Assembly: GCA_963678075.2 (NCBI GenBank)
Contig: CAXXPK010000004.1
Coordinates: 1 to 64,000, forward strand
Length of the DNA: 64,000 nt
Direction of reading: 5' to 3'
Source: Oleispirillum sp963678075
Lineage (GTDB): Bacteria > Pseudomonadota > Alphaproteobacteria > Rhodospirillales > Rhodospirillaceae
The notes beneath the pieces were generated by a model. That model did not search any database. It was not told the origin of the DNA and was given only the letters and a program-made list of their open reading frames with translations. Both the position numbers and the translations under genes were made by a program. Below are positions 17,963 to 27,304 of this stretch, in pieces. Numbering within the stretch: position 1 is the stretch's first letter; each line of letters starts with the position of its first letter.

Positions 17963-18515
17963 TTAGCGTTTAAAGGCGATTTCCAGCCCGAAGGCGACGA
18001 ACAGTACGCCCGCCGCGCGTTCGATGACCCGCCGCGACTTGACGTATGCGGCTTTGATGCGGGCCAGTCCCAGCCCCCAACCGAGCAGGCCGTACCACGT
18101 GGCGGAAATCGTCAGCATCAACAGGGTCGCGGTGATCCCCGCCAATGGCGGCGCATCCTGCGGTATGGTGGCGGCGAAGATGGTGGCGACGAAGGCGCCG
18201 CTTTTCGGGTTGGACAACTGCGTCATCAAGCCCCGGCGGAACGCCCGCCGTCCGGCGCCGCGCCCGATCGACGGCGGTGGCGCCTCGTGCGAAGGTCCCT
18301 TCAACAGCAGCTTCGCGCCGAGATAGACGATATAGGCGCCACTCGCCAGTTTCAGGCTGATGTACAGCCACGGTGCCGCACAGAATGCCCGCAAGGGTCA
18401 AGACCGTCACCCGCCGCGAGGAATCGAGCGCCGAGCCGCTGATCAAGATCACGTTCGGTCCCGGCGTCATCACCGCGACCAGCCACAACAGGGCGAACGA
18501 CAGTGCCGAGGTCAT
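17963..18515 (-). pseudogene. LysE/RhtB family amino-acid exporter, internal deletion
   Basis: From 18515 one frame gives a typical LysE N-terminus (LLWLVAVMTPGPNVILISGSALDSSRR) up to TLAGILCGT. Near 18370 the match jumps to another frame at APWLYISLKLASGAYIVYLGAKLLLKG and continues to the normal C-terminus (VLFVAFGLEIAFKR). Against the usual LysE layout about 15-20 residues of the second membrane segment are missing at the junction. The protein would have been an inner-membrane exporter of amino acids or derivatives; the deletion plus frameshift makes it non-functional. Confidence 0.8.
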
Positions 18516-18533
18516 CCTGTCCTCCTTTTCCCG

Positions 18534-19061
18534 TCAGGCCGAGTAGTCGGCGGCGCAGTTGGGGGTTTCCCAGACTCTCAGGTTGACCAGCGTCGCCATG
18601 CCATCGCTGCGGGCCGCGACACACGGGGCCAGACGCTCGAACCAGTGGGCGACCAGTTCCTCGGCGGTGGGGGAGGCGGCGATGATGTAGAGTTTGCCGC
18701 CCAGGCGGGTGTCTTGAGTCAACGCGAAACCGTTCGCCGCGACGCGGGATGCCAATTCGGCGCGCCAGGGTTCGAAATCCCGTTCTTCCGGCGCGAACAT
18801 CGCCAGCAGGGCGACGTCGTCGATCTGGGCGATGAAGCCATGGTCGCACGGCAGGTCGATGATCTTCAGCATTTCTTCTTTCAGAAAACCGAAGTCCAGC
18901 ACCATGCCCCGCTGTTCGCCGTCGTCGTGGGGGCGGGGGGCGGCGCAGGTGGCCTCCACCTCATAGCGGTGGCCGTGAATGTACCGACATTTCGAGCCGT
19001 GGCTCATGATGCGGTGACCGGCATCGATGCCTATACGGCGGATGACGCGAAAGCTGCTCAT
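18534..19061 (-). CDS. queD: 6-carboxy-5,6,7,8-tetrahydropterin synthase (QueD)
   Basis: QueD makes the pterin intermediate of 7-deazaguanine synthesis for queuosine in tRNA. The 175-residue protein has the zinc-binding histidines in DAGHRIM and YIHGHRYEVE, the catalytic cysteine in HGSKCRYIHG, the DHG motif in PCDHGFIAQ, and the C-terminal glutamate in RVWETPNCAA. It is longer than the 120-residue E. coli form, with an insertion in the second half. Its start overlaps the queE stop by four bases. Confidence 0.92.
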   Translation of the reverse strand: MSSFRVIRRIGIDAGHRIMSHGSKCRYIHGHRYEVEATCAAPRPHDDGEQRGMVLDFGFLKEEMLKIIDLPCDHGFIAQIDDVALLAMFAPEERDFEPWRAELASRVAANGFALTQDTRLGGKLYIIAASPTAEELVAHWFERLAPCVAARSDGMATLVNLRVWETPNCAADYSA

Positions 19062-19702
19062 GGAATTCCGGCCAGTTTGTGAGCTTGAAGAGACAATCGC
19101 CAGCGTGGATGGGCACGGCAGTAAGCGACGCAGGCGCTCAGGGCGTCGGCGGTGTCCGATCCGTCCATTGGTTGCAGGAAGACGTGGGTGAAGTCAAGGT
19201 TGGACAGCGCTGCCAAATCCAGGTCCGGCTGCGGCCAGACGACTTTCAATTCGTCGCCGCGGCGCTGTGCCAGGTCACTTCCCGCCTTCGGGCTGACGCA
19301 AATCCAATCGAGCCCCGGCGGCGCGACGCGGGTGCCGTTGGTTTCCGCCGCCACCGCGAAGCCCCGGGCATGCAGCGCGGCGATCAAGGCCTCGTCCAGT
19401 TGCAGGAACGGTTCGCCACCGGTGCAGACGACATAGGGGACGCCGCCGTCATCGGTCGTCGCGTCGCGCCAGCAGGCCGCCACCGCGTCGGCCAGCGCAT
19501 CGGCGTCAGCGAAAACGCCGCCTCCAAGGCCGTCGGTTCCGATGAAGTCGGTGTCGCAGAAGCGACAGACGGCGGCGGCGCGGTCGGCCTCCCGTCCGCT
19601 CCACAGATTGCAGCCGGAGAACCGGCAGAACACCGCAGCGCGACCGCTCATCGCGCCTTCGCCTTGCAGGGAATGAAAGATTTCCTTGACGCGATAGCTC
19701 AT
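19058..19702 (-). CDS. queE: 7-carboxy-7-deazaguanine synthase (QueE), radical SAM
   Basis: QueE rearranges the QueD product to 7-carboxy-7-deazaguanine. The start MSYRVKEIFHSLQGEG at 19702 is the usual family N-terminus and overlaps the queC stop. The radical-SAM cluster appears as CRFSGCNLWSG followed by VCRFCDTDF, giving the CX14CX2C spacing of this family. VVCTGGEPFLQLDEAL is the glycine-rich SAM-contacting stretch. The 214-residue length is normal. It is coupled to both neighbours in a three-gene operon. Confidence 0.93.
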   Translation of the reverse strand: MSYRVKEIFHSLQGEGAMSGRAAVFCRFSGCNLWSGREADRAAAVCRFCDTDFIGTDGLGGGVFADADALADAVAACWRDATTDDGGVPYVVCTGGEPFLQLDEALIAALHARGFAVAAETNGTRVAPPGLDWICVSPKAGSDLAQRRGDELKVVWPQPDLDLAALSNLDFTHVFLQPMDGSDTADALSACVAYCRAHPRWRLSLQAHKLAGIP

Positions 19703-20406
19703 GCCGCGGTCCCGCCCGCCCAGCGGCTCCATCCGGTGGCCCGCAAGACGCAGGCCGGACACGTGCCGCAGCCGTACCCCCAGTCATGGTGCGTCGTGTG
19801 TTCGCCGAGGTAACAGCTGTGGGTGTGCTCGACGATCATCTCCACCAGGGGGCGCCCGCCCAGGTCGAAGGCCAGTTGCCAGGTTCCCGCCTTGTCGATC
19901 CACATCAATGGCGTGTGCAGGACGAAGCGGCTTTCCATGCCAAGGTTGAGCGCCACCTGCACCGCCTTGATGGTGTCGTCGCGGCAGTCGGGATAGCCGG
20001 AATAGTCGGTCTCGCACACGCCGGTGACGATGTGGCGCAGGCCACGCCGATAGGCCACCGCCGCCGCCAGGGTCAAGAACAGGATGTTGCGCCCAGGGAC
20101 GAAGGTGTTGGGCAGGCCGTTTTCCCCCATTTCGATCGCCACGTCCTCGATCATCGCGGTGTGGCTGATGGCGGCCAGAGCGCCCGCATCCAGGACCCGG
20201 TCCTCGCCCAAACGCGCCGCCCAGGATGGGAATTTCGCACGCAGCGCGGCCAGGAACTCCTGCCGCACCCGCAATTCGACGCGGTGCCGTTGGCGGTAAT
20301 CGATCCCCACCGTTTCCACCCGGGAAAATAGCGTCAGCGCCCAGGCCAAACAGGCGGCGGAATCCTGCCCGCCGGACAGCAGCACCAGTGCGCCTTCATC
20401 GTTCAT
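19699..20406 (-). CDS. queC: 7-cyano-7-deazaguanine synthase (QueC)
   Basis: QueC converts 7-carboxy-7-deazaguanine to preQ0 with ATP and ammonia. The 235-residue protein opens with the PP-loop VLLSGGQDSAACLAWAL, has VPGRNILFLTLAAA and GVCETDYSGYPDCR in the middle, and ends with the zinc-binding cysteines (SCYLGE...YGCGTCPACVLR). It is the first gene of queC-queE-queD, with ATGA-type overlaps throughout. Confidence 0.94.
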   Translation of the reverse strand: MNDEGALVLLSGGQDSAACLAWALTLFSRVETVGIDYRQRHRVELRVRQEFLAALRAKFPSWAARLGEDRVLDAGALAAISHTAMIEDVAIEMGENGLPNTFVPGRNILFLTLAAAVAYRRGLRHIVTGVCETDYSGYPDCRDDTIKAVQVALNLGMESRFVLHTPLMWIDKAGTWQLAFDLGGRPLVEMIVEHTHSCYLGEHTTHHDWGYGCGTCPACVLRATGWSRWAGGTAA

Positions 20407-20553
20407 GCCGGTTCGTCCTTATCGATCGCCGTTCTTGCCCCCTATACCGCCCCGCGTCGGATGACGCAACGCCGTCATCGCGAAGTGCCTCGACAGGGGC
20501 GGCGGCGAGTCCTAGCCTGATCGGCGAACCATGCATCATTTGGGGGAGCCACC

Positions 20554-21339
20554 ATGACCGAGGAACCATTCGTCCTGTGCGATGTCGCGCGGGGTGTCGC
20601 GACGCTGACCATGAATCGCTCGCAGTCGCGCAACAGCCTGTCCTTACCGATGTTGAAGGCGCTGATGCAGGCGCTGACCGGCGTCGCGGAGGACGCGGCG
20701 GTGCGGGTGGTGGTGATCGCGGGGGCGGGGCCGGCGTTCTGCGCCGGGCACGATTTGCGGGAAATGCGGGCCGAGGACTTCGCTCGGCCCTATGCGCGGG
20801 AACTGTTCGGCCTGTGCGGCGACGTGATGCAGGTGATCGTGCGCATGAAAAAGCCGGTGATAGCGCGGGTTCACGGCATCGCCACCGCCGCCGGATGTCA
20901 ACTGGTGGCCAGTTGCGATCTGGCGGTCACCGCCGAGGGATCGCGCTTCGCGACGCCGGGGGTGAACATCGGCCTGTTCTGTTCGACGCCGATGGTGGCG
21001 CTGTCCCGTGCCGTGACGCCGAAGCACGCGATGCAACTGCTGCTGACCGGCGAGATGGTCGATGCCGCGACCGCCCTGCGCATCGGCCTGATCAACGAGA
21101 TCGTACCGGAGGCCGAATTGGTCGCCCGCGTAGCGTCCCTGGCCGGGAAGCTGGTGGAGAAGTCGCCGTTGACCCTGGCCATGGGCAAGGCCGCCTTCCA
21201 GTGTCAGGCGGAGTTGCCGTTGGATGCGGCCTATGCCTTTACCCGCGAGGTGATGGCCGATAATCTGGAAGCCGTCGATGCGCGGGAGGGGATTTCCGCC
21301 TTCCTGGAAAAACGGCAGCCGGTGTGGACGGGACGCTGA
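20554..21339 (+). CDS. Enoyl-CoA hydratase/isomerase family protein
   Basis: A 261-residue crotonase-fold protein. The first oxyanion-hole stretch is AGAGPAFCAGHDLREM and the second is RVHGIATAAGCQLVASCDLAV, both typical. The exact reaction cannot be assigned: catalytic glutamates of true enoyl-CoA hydratase are not obvious, since the second motif reads GIATAAGCQ where hydratases have GxALGGGxE. The start at 20554 follows GGGGGAGCC. Its stop overlaps the ATG of the decayed pqiA gene (TGATG). Confidence 0.85.
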   Translation: MTEEPFVLCDVARGVATLTMNRSQSRNSLSLPMLKALMQALTGVAEDAAVRVVVIAGAGPAFCAGHDLREMRAEDFARPYARELFGLCGDVMQVIVRMKKPVIARVHGIATAAGCQLVASCDLAVTAEGSRFATPGVNIGLFCSTPMVALSRAVTPKHAMQLLLTGEMVDAATALRIGLINEIVPEAELVARVASLAGKLVEKSPLTLAMGKAAFQCQAELPLDAAYAFTREVMADNLEAVDAREGISAFLEKRQPVWTGR

Positions 21340-22475
21340 TGTCCGAACCGCCGCCGCATCTGATCGCCTGCCCCGACTGCGATGCCTTGTATCGCCGCCG
21401 CCCCCTTCGTCCGGGGGAAAGGGCGCGTTGCAGCCGCTGCGGCGCGGTGCTGTATCGCGCGTCGCGACTGTCGATCGACCAGATGCTGGCGTTGGTGCTG
21501 ACCGCCTTGATCCTGCTGTTGATCGCCAACCTGACGCCGATCGTCGAACTGACGGTGCAGGGGCAGAGCAACTAGGCCACGCTGCTCGGCAGCATCGCCG
21601 TCTTGTGGGGGTGGCGGCACTGGCTTTCGTCACCACCCAGGGGTTTACGGTGCTGGAGCTGGCGGCGCTGCTGTTGCGTTGCGTGCAGACGGTGCGTCCC
21701 TGGGGAATGATCGAGGTGTTCATGCTGGGGGTGCTGGTCGCCCTGGTCAAATTGTAGCATCTGGCGCGGGTTCTGCCCGGCATCGCGTTGTGGATCTTTG
21801 CCGCGTTGACGGTTCTGTTGGCGGTGATCCTAAGCTTCGATCTGCGCTCCCTGTGGTCCGCCCGCGAGGTGGGCGGAGCGGCGGAGGAGGCGTCCTCCCG
21901 CGTGGTGACGCGTTGCCATGCCTGCGGTCTGGTTTGCGGCGACGCGCCGCCCCATTCCCGTTGCCCGCGCTGCGGTGCGCCGTTGCATCACCGCAAGGTT
22001 GACAGCCTAGCCCGAACCTGGGCGCTGTTGACCGCAGCGGCGATCCTGTATGTGCCCGCCAATCTGTTGCCGATGATGGAAATGTCCTCGTTGTTTGGTC
22101 GCGAATCCGACACCATCATGAGCGGCATCGTCTATTTCTGGACGTCGGGATCGCCAGATTTGGCGGCGCTAATCTTCTTCGTCAGCATTTTCGTGTCATT
22201 GGCCAAGTTGGGGTCCCTGGCGGCGCGGGCGGCGGCGCGGCCTGAAGCAAAGCGCCCAGCTTTTCCGCGTGGTCGAGTTCGTCGGGCGTTGGTCGATGCT
22301 GGACATTTTCGTCGTGACCCTGATGGTCGGCATGGTACGTTTCCGGGGCCTCGCGGTGATCGAGGCCGGTCCCGCCGCCTTCGGCGCGGTGGTGGTGCTG
22401 ACCATCCTGGCCGCCCAGAGTTTCGATCTCCGCCTGATTTGGGATGCTTCCGAAGACGACGATGACCGCGCCTGA
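21339..22475 (+). pseudogene. pqiA: Paraquat-inducible protein A (PqiA/LetA) remnant
   Basis: Intact PqiA is an inner-membrane protein with two zinc-ribbon domains that works with PqiB/PqiC in lipid movement across the envelope. Here the first zinc ribbon (LIACPDCDALYRRR, ARCSRCGAVL) and first membrane segment are in frame from 21339. A TAG follows at 21573, a frameshift near 21605, a second TAG at 21755, then the second ribbon (CHACGLVCGD, RCPRCGAPLHH) and membrane segments, and another frameshift near 22245 before FRVVEFVGRWSMLDIFVVTLM and the normal end. Four lesions make this clearly non-functional. Confidence 0.85.
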
Positions 22476-23710
22476 GCTTTCCGAACCGACCGTTTCCACA
22501 CCGCCGCGCTGGGCACCGTCTCTGATCTGGATCGTGCCGCTGGTGGCGGCGCTGATCGGTCTGTCGCTGGTGGTGCGGCCGCGTTTGGGCGGCACCGGCA
22601 TTTCCGGTCTTGGCACCCTGATGTCGGGGGCCTATATCGGCGTTGATGGCGGTCGGTCCTCGACCCGCCGTTTGGAGTTCGATGGGCTGGACGAGCCGCC
22701 GGTGATCGCCTCGGACGTGCCGGGACGGCGCTTCACCCTGCGGGCCGAGGACATCGGTTCGCTGGACGCCGGGGCGCCGGTCTATTCCCGTCGCATCCAG
22801 GTCGGTCATGTCGAAAGTTTCGCGCTGGAGCCGGACGGCAGTCGCATCGGTTTGGGCATCTTCGTCAAGTCGCCCTATGACCGCTTCGTCACCGCCGATA
22901 CTCGTTTTTGGCACGCCAGCGGCGTCAATCTGCGCTTAAGCGCAGACGGCGTGAAGCTGCAAACCCAGTCCCTGGCCACCATTCTGCTGGGCGGTATCGC
23001 CTTCGAGCCTCTGGGCGGCGACCAACCCGCCACCGAGGGCGCCGCGTTCGACCTTGCCTCCGACCGGGAGGAGGCGATCAAGGCCCCGGACGGCGAATCG
23101 CAAGAGGTCACCTTGCGATTCTAGGGATCGGTGCGCGGTCTTGGCGTGGGCGCGCCGGTGGACTTCCGGGTGGGGGGTGCCGATCGGGCGCGTGCGCACC
23201 GTGCGCATCGTCCACGAGGCCGACACCGATAACGTTCTCGGCCCTGGTCACGGCGGTGGTCTATCCCGACCGTTTGGGGGTCGGGACCCTGCCCCCGGGG
23301 ATCGATCCGGTGGTCCGCACCAAACGTCTGGTCAGTTGTGGCCTGCGGGCCCAATTGCGCACCGGCAGTCTGCTGACCGGTCAGTTGTACGTGGCGTTGG
23401 ATTTCTTTCCCGGGGTCAAGGTCGCGTCCTTGCGCATGGGGGCCGACGGCCTGCCGGAACTGCCCACCATCCCCGGCGACATGGAAGAATTGCAACAGCA
23501 GGTCAGCTCCATCCTGAAGAAGCTGGATGCGGTTCCCTTCGACGCGATAGGCCAGAACCTCAACCGTGTGCTGCAACGGTTGGACAAACTGTCGGCGACG
23601 GCGGAGCGCGAGGTGCTGCCCGAATTGCGCGATTCCTTGCAGGCGATCGCCCAAACCCTGGCCGCCGACGCCCCCGCGCAACAGGACGCGCGTGCCGCCC
23701 TGCCCGCCGC
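22462..23710 (+). pseudogene. pqiB: PqiB (MCE-domain) remnant lacking its first MCE domain
   Basis: PqiB normally has an N-terminal membrane anchor and three MCE domains forming a periplasmic lipid tunnel. The anchor (PSLIWIVPLVAALIGLSLV) is followed almost directly by RLGGTGISGLGTLMSGAYI, which belongs at the end of the first MCE domain, so about 65-70 residues are missing in frame. The second MCE domain is intact to VTLRF, then a TAG at 23122-23124 interrupts before GSVRGLGVGAPVDFRV, and frameshifts follow near 23180 and 23235. The third MCE domain and coiled-coil region (IPGDMEELQQQVSSILKKLD) then read to about 23710, where similarity switches to PqiC. Confidence 0.8.
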
Positions 23711-24143
23711 CGTCGATGGCGGCGCCGCGGAACGCTTGGTCGAGCTTTTGCCGGTGGTGTTGCCCGGCCGTGCCAACCGCGCCGCCTTGGTCTTGACCGA
23801 TGCCGCCGGGCACCCCGACGTGCGCGAGGACGATCGCTGGGTGGCGCCGTTGGCTGATGAAGTTCGTGCCGTCCTGACCGATGCCTTGTGGCGGACCGCG
23901 CGTGCCGCCGACGTTTACGCGGCGCCGTTTCCGCGTGCCGCCGGGGGGGTGCCGCAATACCGGTTGGCGGTGCGTTTCGAACGTTTCGACGCGGTTCCCG
24001 GCGATGCCGCGACGGTGGAAGCCTCGTGGACGCTGCGCCGTCTGCCGTGCCGTGTCCCGCGCGCCGCAGCCCTGGCGGAAGCGACGCGTACCCTGACGGC
24101 GCGGATCGCCCGGACCTTGATCGCCACGGGATGCCCGGAGTAG
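23711..24143 (+). pseudogene. pqiC: PqiC-like lipoprotein, N-terminally truncated and joined to pqiB
   Basis: The last ~140 codons of the open frame match the PqiC/DUF330 family: LVLTDAAGHPDVREDDRWVAPLADEVRAVLTDAL, then YRLAVRFERFDAVPGDAATVEASWTLRR and a helical end. The expected lipoprotein signal peptide and first residues are absent; the sequence is fused in frame to the PqiB helical region. This fits a deletion that removed the PqiB C-terminus and the PqiC start together. Without an export signal and behind a broken pqiB, it is unlikely to function. Confidence 0.7.
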
Positions 24144-24150
24144 CCGGAAC

Positions 24151-25364
24151 TTAGACGGCGGGGTCGTCGATGCGTTCGCGCAAGGCGCGGTTGGGCATTC
24201 CGAACAGCAGGACGAATGCCACCGTCATCACCGCGCCGCTTAAGCCGAAGCACCACATCAGCGCCTGATGATAGACCTCGACGATGATCTCCTGCTGGCT
24301 CGTGGACAGCTGCGACAAGGCGTCGATGGCGCCGGCGTTCCAGTGGCCGGTTGACATCGCCGCTGCCAGGTGTTGCATCATGATCGTTCCCGAAGCCGCC
24401 ACCCCCAGCGCGCCGCCCAGCGACCGGATGAAGGTCATCATGCCGGTGGCGGCGCCCAGTTCGCGGTAGGGTGCCGCGTTTTGCACCGTCACCGTCAGGT
24501 TGGGCATGCCCAAGCCCAGTCCCAGTCCCAGGGCGGGGGCGGACAGCAAGAAGGTGGCCGCCCCCGTGCCGATCACCGAGGTCAGCATCATGCCGCCCAC
24601 CTGCGGCAGCAGCATGGCGCCAGCCACAGCCGGGTCCATCCCCAGAACCAATTGGAAATAGAGGGGCAGGAACACCGTCGAGCCCATCATCGCGAAGGTC
24701 ATCATGCCGCCGACCGCCAGCCCGCGCGTATAGGTGACGTTGGACAAAAGCCCCAGGCGCACCAGGGGCTCGGGGGCACGGCGTTCGTGCCGCACGAAGA
24801 GCAGGAACAAAACGACGATGGCGGCGACGAATCCGGCGCTAGTTCCCGAGGTCCAGGGGAATTCCCCACCGCCCCAGGCCAGCCACAGCAGCAGCGCGGT
24901 GGTGGTGGCGCCCAGCAGGATCACCCCGGCATAGTCGATGGGCTTGGGTTCGCCCCGTTTCTGCTCCTTCAGGCCGATTGCGCCAGCACCAGCAGTCCGC
25001 CCGCGCCCAAGCCTTGCAGGGCGCGCAGGGCGATCAGCTGGGTCATGCTTTGCGCCAGGCCGCACAACAGTGAGCCGGAGACGAACAGGCCGATCGCGCA
25101 GAAGAACAGGGGGCGGCGGCCATGAATGTCGGACAGGCGCCCGTATAGGGTGCTGGTGGCGGTCAGCATGAAGGCGGTGATCAGCCATGACATATGGGCC
25201 AATCCGCCCAGATCGCCGACGATGCGGGGCAGCGCGGTGTTGACGATGTTTTGGTCCAGCGCCGCCAGCACCATCGACAACAGGGCACCCGCCAGAACGA
25301 TGTGGGGGCGAGCCACCGGAGTGCCGGTCGGCGGAGGTGGGTCCCGTGGGGTTGGGTTGGTCAT
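24151..25364 (-). pseudogene. DHA2-type MFS drug exporter (EmrB/QacA family), internal deletion
   Basis: From the ATG at 25364 the first membrane segments are normal, with LDQNIVNTALPRIVGDLGG and the loop motif LYGRLSDIHGRRPLFF, up to LQGLGAGGLLVLAQ. There the family continues with a segment of roughly 70 residues (TM5-TM6) that is missing. The match resumes in another frame at GLKEQKRGEPKPIDYAGVILLG near 24980 and runs through the remaining TM segments to 24151. The frame ends prematurely at the junction (TGA at 24969-24971), so it would yield only the first third of a 14-TM exporter. Confidence 0.85.
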
Positions 25365-25395
25365 GGACGCTTTCTTGGGCGCGAACAGCCCGGCC

Positions 25396-26298
25396 CTATG
25401 CCTTGGGAAAGGGGATGCGGTTGATCCGGCAATAGGCTTCAAAGGTATTGCGCAGCAACATCGCGATGGTCATCGGTCCGACCCCGCCGGGAACCGGCGT
25501 GATCACCCCGGCCACCAGCTTCGCCGATTCGAAATCGACGTCGCCGACCAGCCGGGTGGAGCCATCGCCCCGTCCCGCGTCGATGCGGTTGATGCCGACG
25601 TCGATCACCGCCGCGCCGGGTTTGATCCAGTCGCCCTGGACGAAGTTGGGTTTGCCGATGGCGGGGACCAGAATGTCGGCCTGATGGCAGATCGCGGGCA
25701 GATCGCGGGTGCGGGAATGGGCGCACGTGACGGTGCAGTTTTCCCTGAGCAGCAGGCTCAGCATTGGCTTTCCGACGATGTTGGAGCGTCCGATTACCAC
25801 CGCGTGCTTACCCGACAGGTCGCCCAGTTCCTGTTTCAGCAGGGTCAGGCATCCCAGCGGCGTGCAGGGAATCAGCGACGGTTCGCCGGTGACCAAGCGC
25901 CCGACGTTGGTGGGGTGGAAGCCGTCCACGTCCTTTTCCGGCGAGATCGCGTTGATGATCTTGATCTCGTCGATTTGCGGCGGAACCGGCAACTGCACCA
26001 GGATGCCGTGAATGTCGGGGTCCTCGTTCAGGCCCTCGATCAGGGTCAGCAGCGATTCTTCCGGGGTCTCGGCGGGGCGGCGATAGGCCACCGACTTGAA
26101 CCCGACCTCGGTGGCCAGTTTTTCCTTGCTGCGGACATAGACCTGACTGGCCGGGTCGTCGCCGATCAGAATCACCGCGAGTCCCGGCTGGGTGGCGCGT
26201 TCGCGCCGGGCGGTCGCGATATGCTCGGCCAGCTTGGCGCGGATCGCGGCGGCGACGGCCTTGCCGTCGATAATGCGGGCGGTGACGGGCTCCGTCAT
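25396..26298 (-). CDS. folD: Bifunctional methylenetetrahydrofolate dehydrogenase/cyclohydrolase FolD
   Basis: FolD interconverts methylene-, methenyl- and formyl-tetrahydrofolate using NADP. The 300-residue protein has the active-site lysine region YVRSKEKLATEVGF, the conserved stretch ILVQLPVPPQID, KDVDGFHPTNVGRL, the NADP-binding GKHAVVIGRSNIVGKPM and the end PVPGGVGPMTIAMLLRNTFEA. It lies just upstream, on the same strand, of the broken MFS gene and directly downstream of the DUF167 gene. Confidence 0.96.
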   Translation of the reverse strand: MTEPVTARIIDGKAVAAAIRAKLAEHIATARRERATQPGLAVILIGDDPASQVYVRSKEKLATEVGFKSVAYRRPAETPEESLLTLIEGLNEDPDIHGILVQLPVPPQIDEIKIINAISPEKDVDGFHPTNVGRLVTGEPSLIPCTPLGCLTLLKQELGDLSGKHAVVIGRSNIVGKPMLSLLLRENCTVTCAHSRTRDLPAICHQADILVPAIGKPNFVQGDWIKPGAAVIDVGINRIDAGRGDGSTRLVGDVDFESAKLVAGVITPVPGGVGPMTIAMLLRNTFEAYCRINRIPFPKA

Positions 26299-26310
26299 GG
26301 TGTTCGGACC

Positions 26311-26637
26311 TCAGCGGGTAGGAATGGATTGGGCGATGCGCGGCAGAATACGCTCAGGTTCGCCCAAGATCGATAGAATCTTGTGGCGGTCGGTTTCTCC
26401 GGCGACGATGGAAATCGCCGACTTCGGCACGCCCCAGGATTTCGCCAGAAGTTTGACGAGGGCGCGATTGGCCTTGCCGTCTTCCGGCACCGCGGTGACG
26501 CTGGCGCGGATCTCGGCGCCGCCGTCGGCGGTTTCGGCCAGGCCCTCGATGGCGTCGCGCCGCCCCTTTGGGGTCAGTCGTATGGCGATGCGCAGGGTTC
26601 CCTCGCCGGTTTTGATCGCCGCCGCCAGTTCGACCAT
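26311..26637 (-). CDS. DUF167 (YggU) family protein
   Basis: A 108-residue protein with the family pattern LRIAIRLTPKGRRDAIEG and PEDGKANRALVKLLAKSWGVPKSAISIVAGETDRHKI. The function of the family is unknown; it usually sits next to yggT, as here. The ATG at 26637 is taken as start. An alternative GTG at 26652 would overlap the yggT stop by three bases and add five residues, which would fit translational coupling; no ribosome binding site decides between them. Confidence 0.85.
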   Translation of the reverse strand: MVELAAAIKTGEGTLRIAIRLTPKGRRDAIEGLAETADGGAEIRASVTAVPEDGKANRALVKLLAKSWGVPKSAISIVAGETDRHKILSILGEPERILPRIAQSIPTR

Positions 26638-26648
26638 CGCGACGGCCG

Positions 26649-26954
26649 TCACATGCCGATGTAGCGGAAGGCGATACGGCCAAGCACGTTCTGAATGAAG
26701 ACGATGACCAGCAGCAGGGCGACCGGGCTCAAATCGATGCCGCCCAGGTCGGGCAGAAACTGCCGGATCGGGCGCAGCAGCGGCTCGGTGATGCGGTACA
26801 GGAAGTCCCCGACCATGTAAACGAAGCGGTTGCTGGTGTTGATGATGCCGAATGCGATCAGCCAGCTCATTATCGCCTGCACGATGATCATCCAGACATA
26901 AAGGCTCAAAGCCATCTGAACGACCGAGATCAAGGGACCGAGGATGATATCCAT
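26649..26954 (-). CDS. yggT: YggT family integral membrane protein
   Basis: A 101-residue protein with two hydrophobic hairpins: VVQMALSLYVWMIIVQAIMSWL and VALLLVIVFIQNVLGRIAF, separated by the conserved stretch YRITEPLLRPIRQFLPDLGGIDLSP. YggT proteins are small inner-membrane proteins of uncertain role, linked in some bacteria to osmotic tolerance or division. The start MDIILGPLISVV at 26954 is preferred because the 25 codons upstream are not family-like. Confidence 0.9.
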   Translation of the reverse strand: MDIILGPLISVVQMALSLYVWMIIVQAIMSWLIAFGIINTSNRFVYMVGDFLYRITEPLLRPIRQFLPDLGGIDLSPVALLLVIVFIQNVLGRIAFRYIGM

Positions 26955-27080
26955 GGAATTCCGGGCTCGCTGTTTTGTGATGTCGAGGCAGAAGGTAGCC
27001 TCTGCGTCGGATGCGTGCAAGGGGTGCACGACAATCCTTGACAGGGCGACGACATCTTAGCATTATCCCGGCCTCGTTAC

Positions 27081-27156
27081 GGGGCCGTAGCTCAGATGGG
27101 AGAGCGCCGCAATCGCACTGCGGAGGTCAGGGGTTCGATTCCCCTCGGCTCCACCA
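27081..27156 (+). tRNA. tRNA-Ala (CGC)
   Basis: A 76-base cloverleaf with encoded CCA. The acceptor arms GGGGCCG and CGGCTCC pair with one G-T. The anticodon stem is CCGCA/TGCGG with loop ATCGCAC, giving anticodon CGC for GCG codons; the T arm contains GGTTCGATTCC. Confidence 0.96.
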
Positions 27157-27158
27157 AT

Positions 27159-27194
27159 CGAAACCCGTCGCCTAAAGCGACGGGTTTCGTCTTT
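27159..27194 (+). terminator. Intrinsic terminator after tRNA-Ala
   Basis: CGAAACCCGTCGC pairs perfectly with GCGACGGGTTTCG around the loop CTAAA, followed by TCTTTT. It begins three bases after the tRNA CCA end. Confidence 0.9.
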
Positions 27195-27304
27195 TCCAGA
27201 ACCGGAAGGACCATGTTCGTCACGGCCGAGGCCGTCGCGGGCGGATCACCGTGCCGACGACGACGCGGGTGTGACGCTTTGAGAATTGGCCTTGGTTCGC
27301 GGCG

